A DNA stretch of 29,087 nucleotides from Bacteroidales bacterium (GTDB lineage: Bacteria > Bacteroidota > Bacteroidia > Bacteroidales > UBA932): assembly GCA_017483985.1 (NCBI GenBank), contig JAFUUB010000110.1, positions 1 through 29,087 of the forward strand, read 5' to 3'. Positions within the stretch are counted from its first letter, which is position 1. The number at the start of each line of letters is the position of its first letter. Both the position numbers and the translations under genes were made by a program. Under the pieces are notes generated by a model. That model searched no databases and was not told where the DNA came from. It was given only the letters and a program-made list of their open reading frames with translations. Positions 1 to 7,215 of the stretch are shown one piece after another.

Positions 1-477
1 CATGTCGGGGAAACGGGGGCCGAAGTCGTCGAGGTTCGGCCCGATGAGCGGGTTCGGGAGCTGGTTGATGTGGTCCCGGATGATCATCAGGTCACCGACG
101 TGGTAGTTGAAATTGACGCCGCCTGCCGCATTGGATACGAACAGGTATTGGATGCCGATGACTTTCATGACGCGGATCGGCAGGGTGACGAGTTCCATGC
201 CGTACCCTTCATAGTAGTGGATGCGTCCCTGCATGGCGATGACGGTCTTGCCGCCGACTTCGCCGATGATGAAATTCCCCTTGTGGCCGATGGCGGTGGA
301 AACGGGGAAACCGGGGATGTCCCTGTAGGGGATGGTGACCGGGTTGGCGATCTTGTCGGCCAGCCGGCCCAGGCCGCTGCCCAGGACGATGCCGATGGTC
401 GGATGCAGGTCAAACCCGGACAGGATGCCGTTGATATACTCAGCGGCTTTGTAAATTCTTTCTGCTCTCGGATCCAT
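1..477 (-). CDS. punA: Purine nucleoside phosphorylase, PNP/MTAP family (C-terminus cut by window edge)
   Basis: Phosphorolysis of purine nucleosides to free base and (deoxy)ribose-1-phosphate in the cytosol. Only the first 159 residues are present; the reading frame runs open through base 1. Family landmarks are visible: the phosphate-binding loop GSGLGRL (residues 33-39), GHKGNF (64-69), the phosphate/ribose motif GRIHYYEG (84-91) and VSNAAGGVN (114-122). The start ATG gives the usual N-terminus, a short helix before the Gly-rich loop. It begins 12 bp after the stop of the MTA/SAH deaminase on the same strand, so the two are almost certainly one operon. The enzyme may therefore act on methylthioinosine or inosine made by its neighbour; that substrate link is inference. 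Family assignment is secure, exact specificity is not. Confidence 0.93.
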   Translation of the reverse strand, partial: MDPRAERIYKAAEYINGILSGFDLHPTIGIVLGSGLGRLADKIANPVTIPYRDIPGFPVSTAIGHKGNFIIGEVGGKTVIAMQGRIHYYEGYGMELVTLPIRVMKVIGIQYLFVSNAAGGVNFNYHVGDLMIIRDHINQLPNPLIGPNLDDFGPRFPDM

Positions 478-489
478 GATAGAAGGGAT

Positions 490-1758
490 TTAAATGATTT
501 TTTTCAATGCTTTGCGGGCTTCGGAGAGGATTTCCTCCTCACCTTCGACGTGGCGTCCCCGCATGACGAACCGGCCGCCGGCGATGACCGAATCGATGCA
601 GTCGCTGTGGGCGGAATAAATGAAGTTGGCCAGGAAGGAGCCCGGGGACAGGAAGAACGTGCTGCCGGTATCCACGATCAGCACATCGGCCTCCCGTCCT
701 TCCTCCAGGACGCCGGCGTTGATTCCCAGCGCCTTGGCACCGTTGCGCGTCGCGATGTCGATCAGTTCCTGCAGCGGCATCGCCTTTGGATCGCTCCGCC
801 AGGCTTTCTGCACCAGCGCCGTGGTCTTCATCGCTTCCAGCATGTCCAGGTTGTTCGAGGAGGCACATCCGTCCGTACCCAGGCAGACGTTGACTCCGGC
901 ATCCCGCAGTTCTTCGTAATAGAAATGATAGCCGGACGCGATTTTCAGGTTGGAGTTGATGTTGTGGACGCAGTTGACCTTCCGTTCTCCCAGGATCCGG
1001 ATGTCTTCCTCGGAAAGCCAGAGGGAATGCGCGGCGATGAGCCGGTCATCCAGGACGCCCATCTGGTCCAGGTATTGGACCGGGGACAGGCCGCCGTGGT
1101 CTTCCTGGCAGGAACGGACCTCGCCCTCGGTCTCGCTCAGGTGGATGTGGAGCCTCAGCCCATGGTCGCGCGCGAATTGCGCGGCCCACAGGATCATCGG
1201 CTCGCTGACGGAGTAGATGGCGTGGAAGGCGATGGCGAATTGGGATGCGTCGTTCCAGCTGCGGGATTCCTCGTACAGCCGGATGCACTCCTCCTGCTGG
1301 CGGGCATTCTCCCAGGGACCGCTCTTGTCGAGGATGACATAGGAGATGACGGGGCGGATGCCCAGTTCGAGGGCGGCGCGCCGGGCGGCGGGGGAGAACC
1401 AGTACTGGTCGTTGAAGGTGGTCGTCCCGGTCTTGATCATCTCCAGGGCGGCGACCTTCGAGCTCCAGTAGACGAAGGATTCATCGATGTTGGACTCGAT
1501 CTTCCAGATGTTCTGGATCCAGTCGTCGAACGCCGTGTCTTCCTGGATCCCGCGCATCAGGGCCATGCCGGCATGGGTATGCATGTTGACGAAACCGGGC
1601 AGGGCGGTCTTTCCGGTGCAGTCCACGGTTTCGCAGCCCGGGTCGGAGCAAGGCTCCGCCTGTCCTGCGGGGCGGATCGATTCAATCCGTCCCCGGCCGA
1701 TCAGCATGTCGCTGGCCTGACCGTTTACGTTGATGTTTTTCAGTAAAATCTTACCCAT
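490..1758 (-). CDS. mtaD: 5-methylthioadenosine/S-adenosylhomocysteine deaminase-type amidohydrolase
   Basis: A 422-residue metal-dependent amidohydrolase of the MtaD/TrzA group, which deaminates methylthioadenosine, SAH or adenosine. Metal-site motifs are in order: HTH (H60, H62) in GFVNMHTHAGM, HLSET (H206, E209), AHSLW (H244) and GTDG (D296). An N-terminal beta-sandwich segment precedes the barrel. The open frame extends another 68 codons upstream into the aldolase terminator region, but MGKILLKN is the natural family start and lies only 5 nt after a consensus -7 box. The next gene encodes a purine nucleoside phosphorylase, which fits a pathway from MTA or SAH to the inosine analogue and then to hypoxanthine. 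Other amidohydrolase activities (guanine or chlorohydrolase type) are possible but less likely. Confidence 0.88.
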   Translation of the reverse strand: MGKILLKNINVNGQASDMLIGRGRIESIRPAGQAEPCSDPGCETVDCTGKTALPGFVNMHTHAGMALMRGIQEDTAFDDWIQNIWKIESNIDESFVYWSSKVAALEMIKTGTTTFNDQYWFSPAARRAALELGIRPVISYVILDKSGPWENARQQEECIRLYEESRSWNDASQFAIAFHAIYSVSEPMILWAAQFARDHGLRLHIHLSETEGEVRSCQEDHGGLSPVQYLDQMGVLDDRLIAAHSLWLSEEDIRILGERKVNCVHNINSNLKIASGYHFYYEELRDAGVNVCLGTDGCASSNNLDMLEAMKTTALVQKAWRSDPKAMPLQELIDIATRNGAKALGINAGVLEEGREADVLIVDTGSTFFLSPGSFLANFIYSAHSDCIDSVIAGGRFVMRGRHVEGEEEILSEARKALKKII

Positions 1759-1763
1759 GCTTA

Positions 1764-1794
1764 CAAATATAAAAAAATCCCGCCGGACCCCAAA
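1764..1794 (-). promoter_or_regulatory. Bacteroidota-type promoter for mtaD-punA
   Basis: Reading the minus strand, TTTG (1794-1791) is followed by exactly 19 nt and then TATATTTG (1771-1764), a perfect match to the Bacteroidota -33 TTTG / -7 TAnnTTTG consensus. The TTTG lies in the loop of the terminator of the upstream gene. The -7 box ends 5 nt before the mtaD ATG, so the transcript is predicted to be leaderless or nearly so. Confidence 0.75.
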
Positions 1795-1804
1795 GATCCG
1801 GCGG
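1771..1804 (-). terminator. Intrinsic terminator of the PUR-gpx-ltaE operon
   Basis: An 8-bp perfect GC-rich stem (1780-1787 with 1797-1804) has a 9-nt loop. On the minus strand it is followed by GGGA and a run of seven T. It sits 18 bp after the threonine aldolase stop and overlaps the mtaD promoter. Confidence 0.85.
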
Positions 1805-1822
1805 AAAAATAATTGCGGAGGA

Positions 1823-2848
1823 CTAAAGGATCTCGCGAAGCTTCTGCAGGTTCTCGGGCGGCGTGGCCCAGCTGGTGGCGAAGCGCACGACCGTGCGGTC
1901 CTCATCGTATTTTTCCCAGAAGTCAAATCCCACCAACGGGGAAAGACGGGCAACCTGGGCATTGGTCAGGATGACAAACTGCTGGTTGGTAGGCGATTCC
2001 AGGAAGAAAGGAATGCCTTTCTCATGCAGGATGCCTTTGAGTTCTTCGGCCCTGTCAATCGCATGCCGGGCGATCCGGAAGTACAGTCCGTCGGTGAAGA
2101 GGACGTCGAACTGGATGCCGAGGAGACGCCCCTTGGCCATCAGGGCACCGTGCTGCTTGACCGTCGTCATGAAATGCGCCGGTGCGTTCCCGCGCGGGAA
2201 GACCACCGCCTCGCCGCAGAGGGCGCCGACTTTCGTCCCCCCGATGTAGAACACATCGCAGAGGGAGGCCAGGGCCGGCAGGTCCAGGTCGGACTGCAGG
2301 CTTTCCAGGCCGTATCCCAGGCGGGCCCCGTCGATGAAGAGGGGGATTCCGTATTCCTGGCAGATCGCGTGGATCGCGGAGAGTTCATCCCGGGAATAGA
2401 GGGTCCCGTATTCCGTCGGAAAGGACAGGTAGACCATGCCCGGGAAGACCATGTGCTCATGGTTGGCATCGGCGTAGAAGCCTTCCAGGCAGTTTCTCAG
2501 TTCCCCGGCATCCAGCTTGCCCAGATGCTGCGGGAGGGAGATGACCTTGTGGCCCGTATACTCGACGGCGCCGGCTTCATGGACTCCGATGTGTCCGGTG
2601 GCGGCGGCGACAACGCCTTCGTAATTGCGCAGGAGGGCGGCGATGACGGTGGCATTGGTCTGGGTCCCTCCGACGAGGAAATGGACATCCGCTTGGGGGC
2701 AGGCGCAGGCCTGGCGGATCTTGTCCTTCGCCCGTTGGGAATACCCATCGGTCCCGTAACCGGGGAGCTGCTCCAGGTTACTGTCACACAACGCTTTGAG
2801 AATCAGCGGATGGGCGCCTTCTGCGTAATCGCAGGTAAATGAAAGCAT
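1823..2848 (-). CDS. ltaE: Low-specificity L-threonine aldolase family, PLP enzyme
   Basis: A 341-residue fold-type I PLP enzyme of the beta-eliminating lyase/threonine aldolase family, cleaving L-threonine or L-allo-threonine to glycine and acetaldehyde. Seen in the sequence: the N-terminal FTCDYAEGAHP typical of Bacteroidota members, GGTQTNATV near residues 60-68 (cofactor phosphate region), FIDGARLGYG with D173 for the pyridine nitrogen, and YIGGTKVGAL with K206 as the Schiff-base lysine. Length is normal for the family. It is last in a three-gene minus-strand operon, 3 bp after the peroxidase stop, and is followed by an intrinsic terminator. True substrate specificity cannot be read from sequence; a related beta-hydroxy-amino-acid aldolase is the alternative. 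Confidence 0.9.
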   Translation of the reverse strand: MLSFTCDYAEGAHPLILKALCDSNLEQLPGYGTDGYSQRAKDKIRQACACPQADVHFLVGGTQTNATVIAALLRNYEGVVAAATGHIGVHEAGAVEYTGHKVISLPQHLGKLDAGELRNCLEGFYADANHEHMVFPGMVYLSFPTEYGTLYSRDELSAIHAICQEYGIPLFIDGARLGYGLESLQSDLDLPALASLCDVFYIGGTKVGALCGEAVVFPRGNAPAHFMTTVKQHGALMAKGRLLGIQFDVLFTDGLYFRIARHAIDRAEELKGILHEKGIPFFLESPTNQQFVILTNAQVARLSPLVGFDFWEKYDEDRTVVRFATSWATPPENLQKLREIL

Positions 2849-2851
2849 GGA

Positions 2852-3481
2852 TTAGAGCAATTCCTTGATTTGTTGTTCGACCAGGAACATCGGGGCGGTC
2901 GGTTCGAACCGGGCCACGACGTTGCCCGAGCGGTCGAGCAGGAATTTCGTGAAATTCCATTTGATGTCCGGCTTCGAGGCGTAGTCCGGATCGTTGCGCT
3001 GCATCATGGCTGCCATCATCTGGGACCGTTCATCCTCGCCGAAACCTTCGAAGCCTTTCTGCTCCTTGAGCCAGGTGAAAAGGGGAGTGGCGTTCTCTCC
3101 ATTGACGTCGATCTTGGCAAACTGCGGGAACTGGGTGTTATATTTCCCGGTGCAGAATTCCTTGATCTCCTCGGCGGTGCCGGGTGCCTGTCCGCCGAAC
3201 TGGTTGCACGGGAAATCCAGGATCTCCAGGCCCTGGGCATGGTATTTTTCGTAAATGGCTTCCAGTTCTTCATACTGCGGCGTGAAACCGCAGCGGGTCG
3301 CGGTATTGACAACCAGCAGGACCTGCCCCTTGTAGTCCGCCATGGAGGCGGTGCTTCCGTCCGCCTGGAGGATGTCGATGGCGTAGACCGGGGATTCGGG
3401 GGCGTTGGCCTTGCGGCTGCCGCAAGCCGTGAGGGCCATCACGGCCATCAGGGAAAAGAGGATTCGTTTCATATACTTCAA
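2852..3481 (-). CDS. Glutathione-peroxidase-family lipoprotein (probable thiol peroxidase)
   Basis: A 209-residue GPx-fold protein that reduces hydroperoxides. Residues 1-20 form a lipoprotein signal (basic start, hydrophobic core, LTAC lipobox, C20), so it should be membrane-anchored outside the cytoplasm. Catalytic features: peroxidatic C64 in TATRCGFT, encoded by TGC so not selenocysteine; Q99 in the GGQAPG segment; W175-N176 in WNFTKF. C92 (FPCNQF) and C110 (EEIKEFC) match the extra cysteines of thioredoxin-dependent GPx enzymes, with C110 the likely resolving cysteine. A Met/Asp-rich insertion lies around residues 150-170. A second start (M4) is equally possible and does not change the mature protein. 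The gene sits between the PUR gene (5-bp gap) and ltaE (3-bp gap). Confidence 0.9.
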   Translation of the reverse strand: MKYMKRILFSLMAVMALTACGSRKANAPESPVYAIDILQADGSTASMADYKGQVLLVVNTATRCGFTPQYEELEAIYEKYHAQGLEILDFPCNQFGGQAPGTAEEIKEFCTGKYNTQFPQFAKIDVNGENATPLFTWLKEQKGFEGFGEDERSQMMAAMMQRNDPDYASKPDIKWNFTKFLLDRSGNVVARFEPTAPMFLVEQQIKELL

Positions 3482-3486
3482 TACTC

Positions 3487-3816
3487 TTAGAATTCTTCGT
3501 CTTCGGTATGGACGGGCCGTTCAGGCAGGTCCTTCAGGCAGTTGACCCGGATGTATTCGATCACTTCCTGCAGCCCCTCGGCAAACTTGTCGAAATCCTC
3601 CTTGTACAGGAAGATCTTGTGCTTGTCATAGGTAAAGCGGCCATCCCGCTCCATCTTCCGCTTGCTCTCGGTGATGGTCAGGAAAAAGTCATTCCGTCCC
3701 TTCGTGGCTTTCACGTCAAAGAAATACGTACGTTTCCCCGCCCGGACAGGCTTCGAGTAGACATCCTCGCCCTGACGCTCCTGCGCGTATGCGCCATCAT
3801 AATCATCTCTGTACAT
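3487..3816 (-). CDS. PUR-family nucleic-acid-binding protein (DUF3276)
   Basis: A 109-residue protein of the Bacteroidota DUF3276 family, related to the PUR-alpha/BpuR single-stranded nucleic-acid-binding fold. The diagnostic block GKRTYFFDVKATKGRNDFF spans residues 27-45, followed by LTITESKRK and, near residue 68, the FLYKEDFDKF strand-helix element. The C-terminus is acidic (HTEDEEF), the N-terminus rich in Asp, Tyr and Arg. Family members are small DNA/RNA-binding proteins, often abundant; the role here is not known. It is the first gene of a PUR-gpx-ltaE operon, with a -7 box about 24 bp upstream and a divergent nusB promoter beyond it. Confidence 0.9.
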   Translation of the reverse strand: MYRDDYDGAYAQERQGEDVYSKPVRAGKRTYFFDVKATKGRNDFFLTITESKRKMERDGRFTYDKHKIFLYKEDFDKFAEGLQEVIEYIRVNCLKDLPERPVHTEDEEF

Positions 3817-3839
3817 AGTATTCTTGTTTTAAAACTGGT

Positions 3840-3847
3840 CAAATTTA
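3840..3847 (-). promoter_or_regulatory. -7 box of the PUR-gpx-ltaE operon
   Basis: TAAATTTG on the minus strand fits TAnnTTTG. The predicted start of transcription leaves a leader of about 15-20 nt before the PUR ATG. No clear -33 TTTG is visible at 19-21 nt. Confidence 0.6.
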
Positions 3848-3869
3848 AGGAAAAATCTGTAATTGTTGC

Positions 3870-3877
3870 TATCTTTG
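3870..3877 (+). promoter_or_regulatory. -7 box of the nusB operon
   Basis: TATCTTTG on the plus strand, 24 bp before the nusB ATG and back-to-back with the divergent PUR promoter. A longer nusB frame starting at 3863 would contain this box, which argues for the later start. The -33 region is not a clear match. Confidence 0.65.
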
Positions 3878-3901
3878 CATGAATTTTTGCTTAGAAACAC
3901 C

Positions 3902-4843
3902 ATGCTCAATCGAAGGATATTACGCATCAAGGCATTCAAGGTTATCTACGGCTATGCCGTAACCGGCAACAAGAGCCTGGAAGATGCTTATGCAGAATTG
4001 GATGCGTCCTGTGAGGCGACCCGCGACCTGTACCTGCTGATGCTGGCCGTCGCCTGCCCGCTGACCGCCGAGGCCCGTGCCCGGATCGAGTCGGCCCGCG
4101 CCAAGTTCAGCCCCACGGAAGAGGAACTGCATCCGAACGAGACCTTTGCCGGCAACGCCCTGGCCCGCCTGCTTGCGGAAGACCCCGATTTCCAGAAGAT
4201 CCTTTCCCGGCGGAAGCTGGGCTGGGACCGGTACGACATTTTCATCCGCAACCTGTATGACAGCATCCGGGAGAAGCCCTATTTCCAGAAGTTCCTGGCC
4301 GCGGGTGATGCCTCCCTCGCTGCCAGCTGCCGTCTTTTCACCCGGATTTACGAAGAAGAGTTCACGGACAATGAGGCGATCGAACCCATCCTGGAAGAGC
4401 TTTCTCTCTATTGGAACGACGACCTCGCCTATGCCCTGACCTGGTGCTGCCATACCCTGGACGACCTGGCCCGGGGCAAAGCCTGGCAGCTGCCGGAACT
4501 GTACCAGAGCGACATCGTCCGCAAGCGCAAGCCCGGTGCGGTCATGGACAGCGACCGGGATTTCGTCCGGAAACTGGTCCGTACCGCCCTGACCGGCTAT
4601 GAGCGGTATTTCGCCAAGGTGACCGCCAGCGTCTCCGATTGGGACAGCGACCGGCTCTTCTCCACGGACATGGCGATCATCGCCTGCGCCATGGCAGAAA
4701 TCGAGAACTTCCCGGAAATCCCCCAGAATGTATCCCTGAACGAGTACATTGAGATTTCCAAGTTCTACTGCTCGCCGAAGAGCCGCAGCTTTATCAACGG
4801 CCTGTTGGACCGTTTCGTCAAGGAAAACAATAAAACTGAATAG
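3902..4843 (+). CDS. nusB: Transcription antitermination factor NusB, long Bacteroidota form
   Basis: NusB binds boxA RNA with NusE (S10) to support rRNA antitermination. The protein is 313 residues, about twice the proteobacterial length. The canonical helical NusB domain is the C-terminal part (about residues 205-310, including DRDFVRKLVRTAL, the TDMAIIACAMAEI segment and the final NEYIEISKFYCSPKSRSFINGLLDR block). The N-terminal 200 residues begin with NRRILRIKAFKVIYGY, itself like a NusB first helix, suggesting an extended or duplicated arrangement. The start MLNRRILR was chosen over an upstream in-frame start because the latter overlaps the -7 promoter box. It heads a seven-gene run and is 3 bp from yajC. 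Confidence 0.93.
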   Translation: MLNRRILRIKAFKVIYGYAVTGNKSLEDAYAELDASCEATRDLYLLMLAVACPLTAEARARIESARAKFSPTEEELHPNETFAGNALARLLAEDPDFQKILSRRKLGWDRYDIFIRNLYDSIREKPYFQKFLAAGDASLAASCRLFTRIYEEEFTDNEAIEPILEELSLYWNDDLAYALTWCCHTLDDLARGKAWQLPELYQSDIVRKRKPGAVMDSDRDFVRKLVRTALTGYERYFAKVTASVSDWDSDRLFSTDMAIIACAMAEIENFPEIPQNVSLNEYIEISKFYCSPKSRSFINGLLDRFVKENNKTE

Positions 4844-4846
4844 ATT

Positions 4847-5167
4847 ATGACACTCTCTATGGTTATTTTGCAGGCGGCTGCCCCGGCCGCTCCTGCCGCC
4901 GGCGGCGGCGCGATGATGTGGATCATGCTCCTGATGGTCTTCGTGGTCATGTGGCTGTTCATGATCCGTCCGCAGCGCAAGCAGCAGAAGGAACTGGAAA
5001 AATTCCGCAGCGAACTCAAGAAAGGTGACAAGATCGTCACCATCGGCGGTATCTTCGGGACCGTGGCTGAAATCCATGAGACGGACGTGCTGATCCGCGT
5101 GGATGGTGAGACCAAGCTCCGCGTCAGCAAGAACGCGATCCAGAAGGATTTCACCCCGCAGCAGTAA
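4847..5167 (+). CDS. yajC: Preprotein translocase accessory subunit YajC
   Basis: A 106-residue single-pass inner-membrane protein that associates with SecDF in the Sec translocon. An Ala/Pro/Gly-rich N-terminus (about residues 9-20) leads into one transmembrane helix (about 21-40) followed by the family signature FMIRPQRKQQKE and the cytoplasmic KKGDKIVTIGGIFGTV motif near residues 58-73. Length is typical. A second possible start is M5; I kept the first because it follows the nusB stop by 3 bp. The order nusB-yajC-YbbR-coaE is, as I recall, common in Bacteroidales. Confidence 0.96.
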   Translation: MTLSMVILQAAAPAAPAAGGGAMMWIMLLMVFVVMWLFMIRPQRKQQKELEKFRSELKKGDKIVTIGGIFGTVAEIHETDVLIRVDGETKLRVSKNAIQKDFTPQQ

Positions 5168-5176
5168 GCCATCGCC

Positions 5177-6148
5177 ATGGGCCGTCTGTGGGACAAGTTC
5201 CGCAGCCTGTCGGTATCTAACGGGAAGGACATCATCATTTTCGCGATGTCCCTCCTGTTGGCTTTCAGTATATGGCTCATACACAACCTCTCCCTGTACT
5301 ACAATGAGACGGTCAGCATCCCCGTCACGGCGCGCAGCAGCCTGGAGGGGCATGCGCAGGTCTCGTCCAACAGCGCGGCCGTCCAGGCGCGTCTCCGTCT
5401 GACGGGTTTCGATGTGATCCGTACCCGGGGTGCGATGAACCGTAAGGCGGTCGTCGTCGATTTCGCCGCAGCGGACCTGCATCCCAGAGGCGGGGAAATG
5501 TTTTATGTCACCGGTTCCGACCTGAACCGGTATGTACAGGCGATTTTCGGAGACGATGCCCGCCTGGAGACGATGCTTTCCGATACGGTCCAGTTCCGTT
5601 TCCCGCTGGAAAACAGCAAGAAAGTCCCTGTGATGGCCGTTTATACCGCAGCCTTCCGGCCGCAGTATACGGCGGTAGGGGACCTTCGGCTGACCCCGGA
5701 TTCCGTCACGGTGTACGGGGAACCGATGCACCTGGCCCAGGTGGACCGTGTCTATACCCGGCCCTTCACCCTGGAAGACCTGCGTGTCAGCGCACATGGG
5801 CGGGTCCGCCTCGAGGAGACCGGGTTGCGGCTCAGCGTCAATTCCGTGGACTATGCCCTGGAGGTTTCCCGGTATGTCGAGATCCGGGCCGACATCCCGG
5901 TCGGAAGCCGCGGCGTACCGGCCGGACGCAGCCTGATCATCTATCCCTCGGTGGCCCAGGTCTCCTTCAAATGTGCGTTCCCGGTGACGGTAGACCCGAC
6001 GGATAACGCCCATTTCTATATTGATTATCAGGATTTCACCCACTCTCTGGGCGGGATGTGCATCCCCCGTTGTGATGACCTGCCCGCCGGGATCCTGGAT
6101 TACACCATCGAACCGCAGGTCTTTGACTGCGTAGAAAGTTCCCGATGA
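5177..6148 (+). CDS. YbbR-like (CdaR-like) domain membrane protein
   Basis: A 323-residue protein with a short cytoplasmic N-terminus, one transmembrane helix at about residues 19-38 (IIIFAMSLLLAFSIWLIHNL) and an all-beta extracytoplasmic region. The segment after the helix (YYNETVSIPV) and the repeated VxVYGE / VPAGRSLIIYPSVAQV strands are typical of YbbR repeats. Firmicute YbbR/CdaR proteins regulate a diadenylate cyclase; that partner is not visible in this window, so no regulatory role is claimed. It follows yajC by 9 bp and its stop overlaps the coaE start (ATGA). The position between yajC and coaE supports the assignment, as these Bacteroidota proteins are recognised largely by context and topology. 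Confidence 0.8.
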   Translation: MGRLWDKFRSLSVSNGKDIIIFAMSLLLAFSIWLIHNLSLYYNETVSIPVTARSSLEGHAQVSSNSAAVQARLRLTGFDVIRTRGAMNRKAVVVDFAAADLHPRGGEMFYVTGSDLNRYVQAIFGDDARLETMLSDTVQFRFPLENSKKVPVMAVYTAAFRPQYTAVGDLRLTPDSVTVYGEPMHLAQVDRVYTRPFTLEDLRVSAHGRVRLEETGLRLSVNSVDYALEVSRYVEIRADIPVGSRGVPAGRSLIIYPSVAQVSFKCAFPVTVDPTDNAHFYIDYQDFTHSLGGMCIPRCDDLPAGILDYTIEPQVFDCVESSR

Positions 6149-6756
6149 AAACGCTGCTTGTGACCGGAGGGATCGGCAGCGGCAAGTCTGCCGTATGCGC
6201 CTACCTTCAGGAACGGGGAATCCCCGTATACGATTCCGACCGTGCCGTCAAGCGGCTGTACGCCTCGGACCCGGACCTGCTTCCGGCCCTGGAGACCCTG
6301 TTCGGTACATCGCTCCGTCTTCCGGACGGGAGCCTGGACCGGCAGAAACTCTCCGGCATCCTTTTTTCCGACCGCTCCGCCCTTGCGCGCCTGGAATCCG
6401 TCGTCCATCCGGCCGTCCTGCGGGATTTCGTGGCCTGGCGGAACTGCCAGCAGGCCCCGTGGGTGGTCATGGAATCTGCCATCGCCCTGCAGAAACCGCT
6501 GTTTGACGGGGTCTATGATGCGGTCCTGCTGGTGACGGCCCCCGAAGCCCAGCGTCTGGACCGGGCCTGCCGCCGGGACGGCGCGGACCGGGAGGCCGTC
6601 CTGGCCCGGATGGCCGTCCAGGCGTTCGACCCGATGCAGGCTGATGCCGTCGTCAACAATGACGGCGACCTGCCGACGCTCCGCCACCGGACGGACATTG
6701 CCTTAAAAGTATTATCTTTGCATATTGAAGCGGCCGGAAGTGCCGCCGTTTATTAA
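6145..6756 (+). CDS. coaE: Dephospho-CoA kinase
   Basis: Last step of CoA biosynthesis: ATP-dependent phosphorylation of the 3'-hydroxyl of dephospho-CoA. The Walker A loop GGIGSGKS is at residues 8-15; YDSDRAVKRLY (about 29-39) is the family's DxD-containing region; HPAVLRDF and the LLVTAPEAQRLDR lid region follow, and the C-terminal VVNNDGDLPTL is characteristic. Its 203 residues are normal. Translation is coupled to the YbbR-like gene by a 4-bp ATGA overlap. A -7 box for the downstream gene lies inside the last codons. Confidence 0.96.
   Translation: MKTLLVTGGIGSGKSAVCAYLQERGIPVYDSDRAVKRLYASDPDLLPALETLFGTSLRLPDGSLDRQKLSGILFSDRSALARLESVVHPAVLRDFVAWRNCQQAPWVVMESAIALQKPLFDGVYDAVLLVTAPEAQRLDRACRRDGADREAVLARMAVQAFDPMQADAVVNNDGDLPTLRHRTDIALKVLSLHIEAAGSAAVY
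6713..6720 (+). promoter_or_regulatory. Possible internal promoter (-7 box) for the DUF5606-rimO-lipoprotein part of the operon
   Basis: TATCTTTG inside the 3' end of coaE, 48 bp before the next start codon. It matches the consensus, but no -33 TTTG lies at the right distance, so it is only a candidate. Confidence 0.4.
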
Positions 6757-6768
6757 TTACGCAACAAC

Positions 6769-7215
6769 ATGGAAAACAAAAAAACCGATCTCGCGAAAAT
6801 CCTTTCCGTATCAGGCTCCCGCGGCCTGTATCAATATCTTGCCCAGGCCCGCAGCGGCGCCATCGCCGAATCGCTCCAGGACGGCCACCGTACCTGCTTC
6901 GACCTGAAGAGCAAGATCACGACCCTGGCGGATATCTCCATCTATACCGATGAGGGCGAACTGAAACTCCAGGAGGTTTTCAACAAACTCCACGAAACCC
7001 TCGGCGACCAGGATGCTCCGACGTCCAAGGCTCCGGCCGATGAATTGAAGGCCCTTTTCGCCAAGGCGGTTCCGGATTATGACGGCGACCGTTTCTATGT
7101 CTCCCACATGAAGAAGGTGGTCGACTGGTATAATGAACTGAAAAACCACGCCTCTCTGGATTTCCTCACCGACGAGGAGCGGGAAGCCCAGGCGGCTGAG
7201 GCCAACGCAGAATAA
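6769..7215 (+). CDS. DUF5606 family protein
   Basis: A 148-residue cytoplasmic protein of a Bacteroidota-restricted family with no known function. The diagnostic N-terminal motif is seen as LAKILSVSGSRGLYQYLAQ (residues 8-26), followed by GAIAESL and DISIYTDEGELKLQEVF (about 56-72). The C-terminal half is helical and ends in an acidic, Ala-rich tail. It is 12 bp after coaE and its TAA stop overlaps the rimO ATG by one base (TAATG), so it is cotranscribed and probably translationally coupled to the ribosomal methylthiotransferase. The coupling hints at a translation-related role, but that is only context. Confidence 0.85.
   Translation: MENKKTDLAKILSVSGSRGLYQYLAQARSGAIAESLQDGHRTCFDLKSKITTLADISIYTDEGELKLQEVFNKLHETLGDQDAPTSKAPADELKALFAKAVPDYDGDRFYVSHMKKVVDWYNELKNHASLDFLTDEEREAQAAEANAE

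Noticed and set aside
3290..3296. Selenocysteine in the peroxidase active site
   Set aside because: The codon at the catalytic position is TGC, an ordinary cysteine codon.
3920..6043. A 707-codon open frame on the minus strand opposite nusB, yajC and the YbbR-like gene
   Set aside because: It spans three well-recognised plus-strand genes and their gaps, its translation is rich in Asp, Gly, His, Arg and Gln with no domain, and similar very long antisense frames occur opposite other genes here. It follows from GC-rich codon use.
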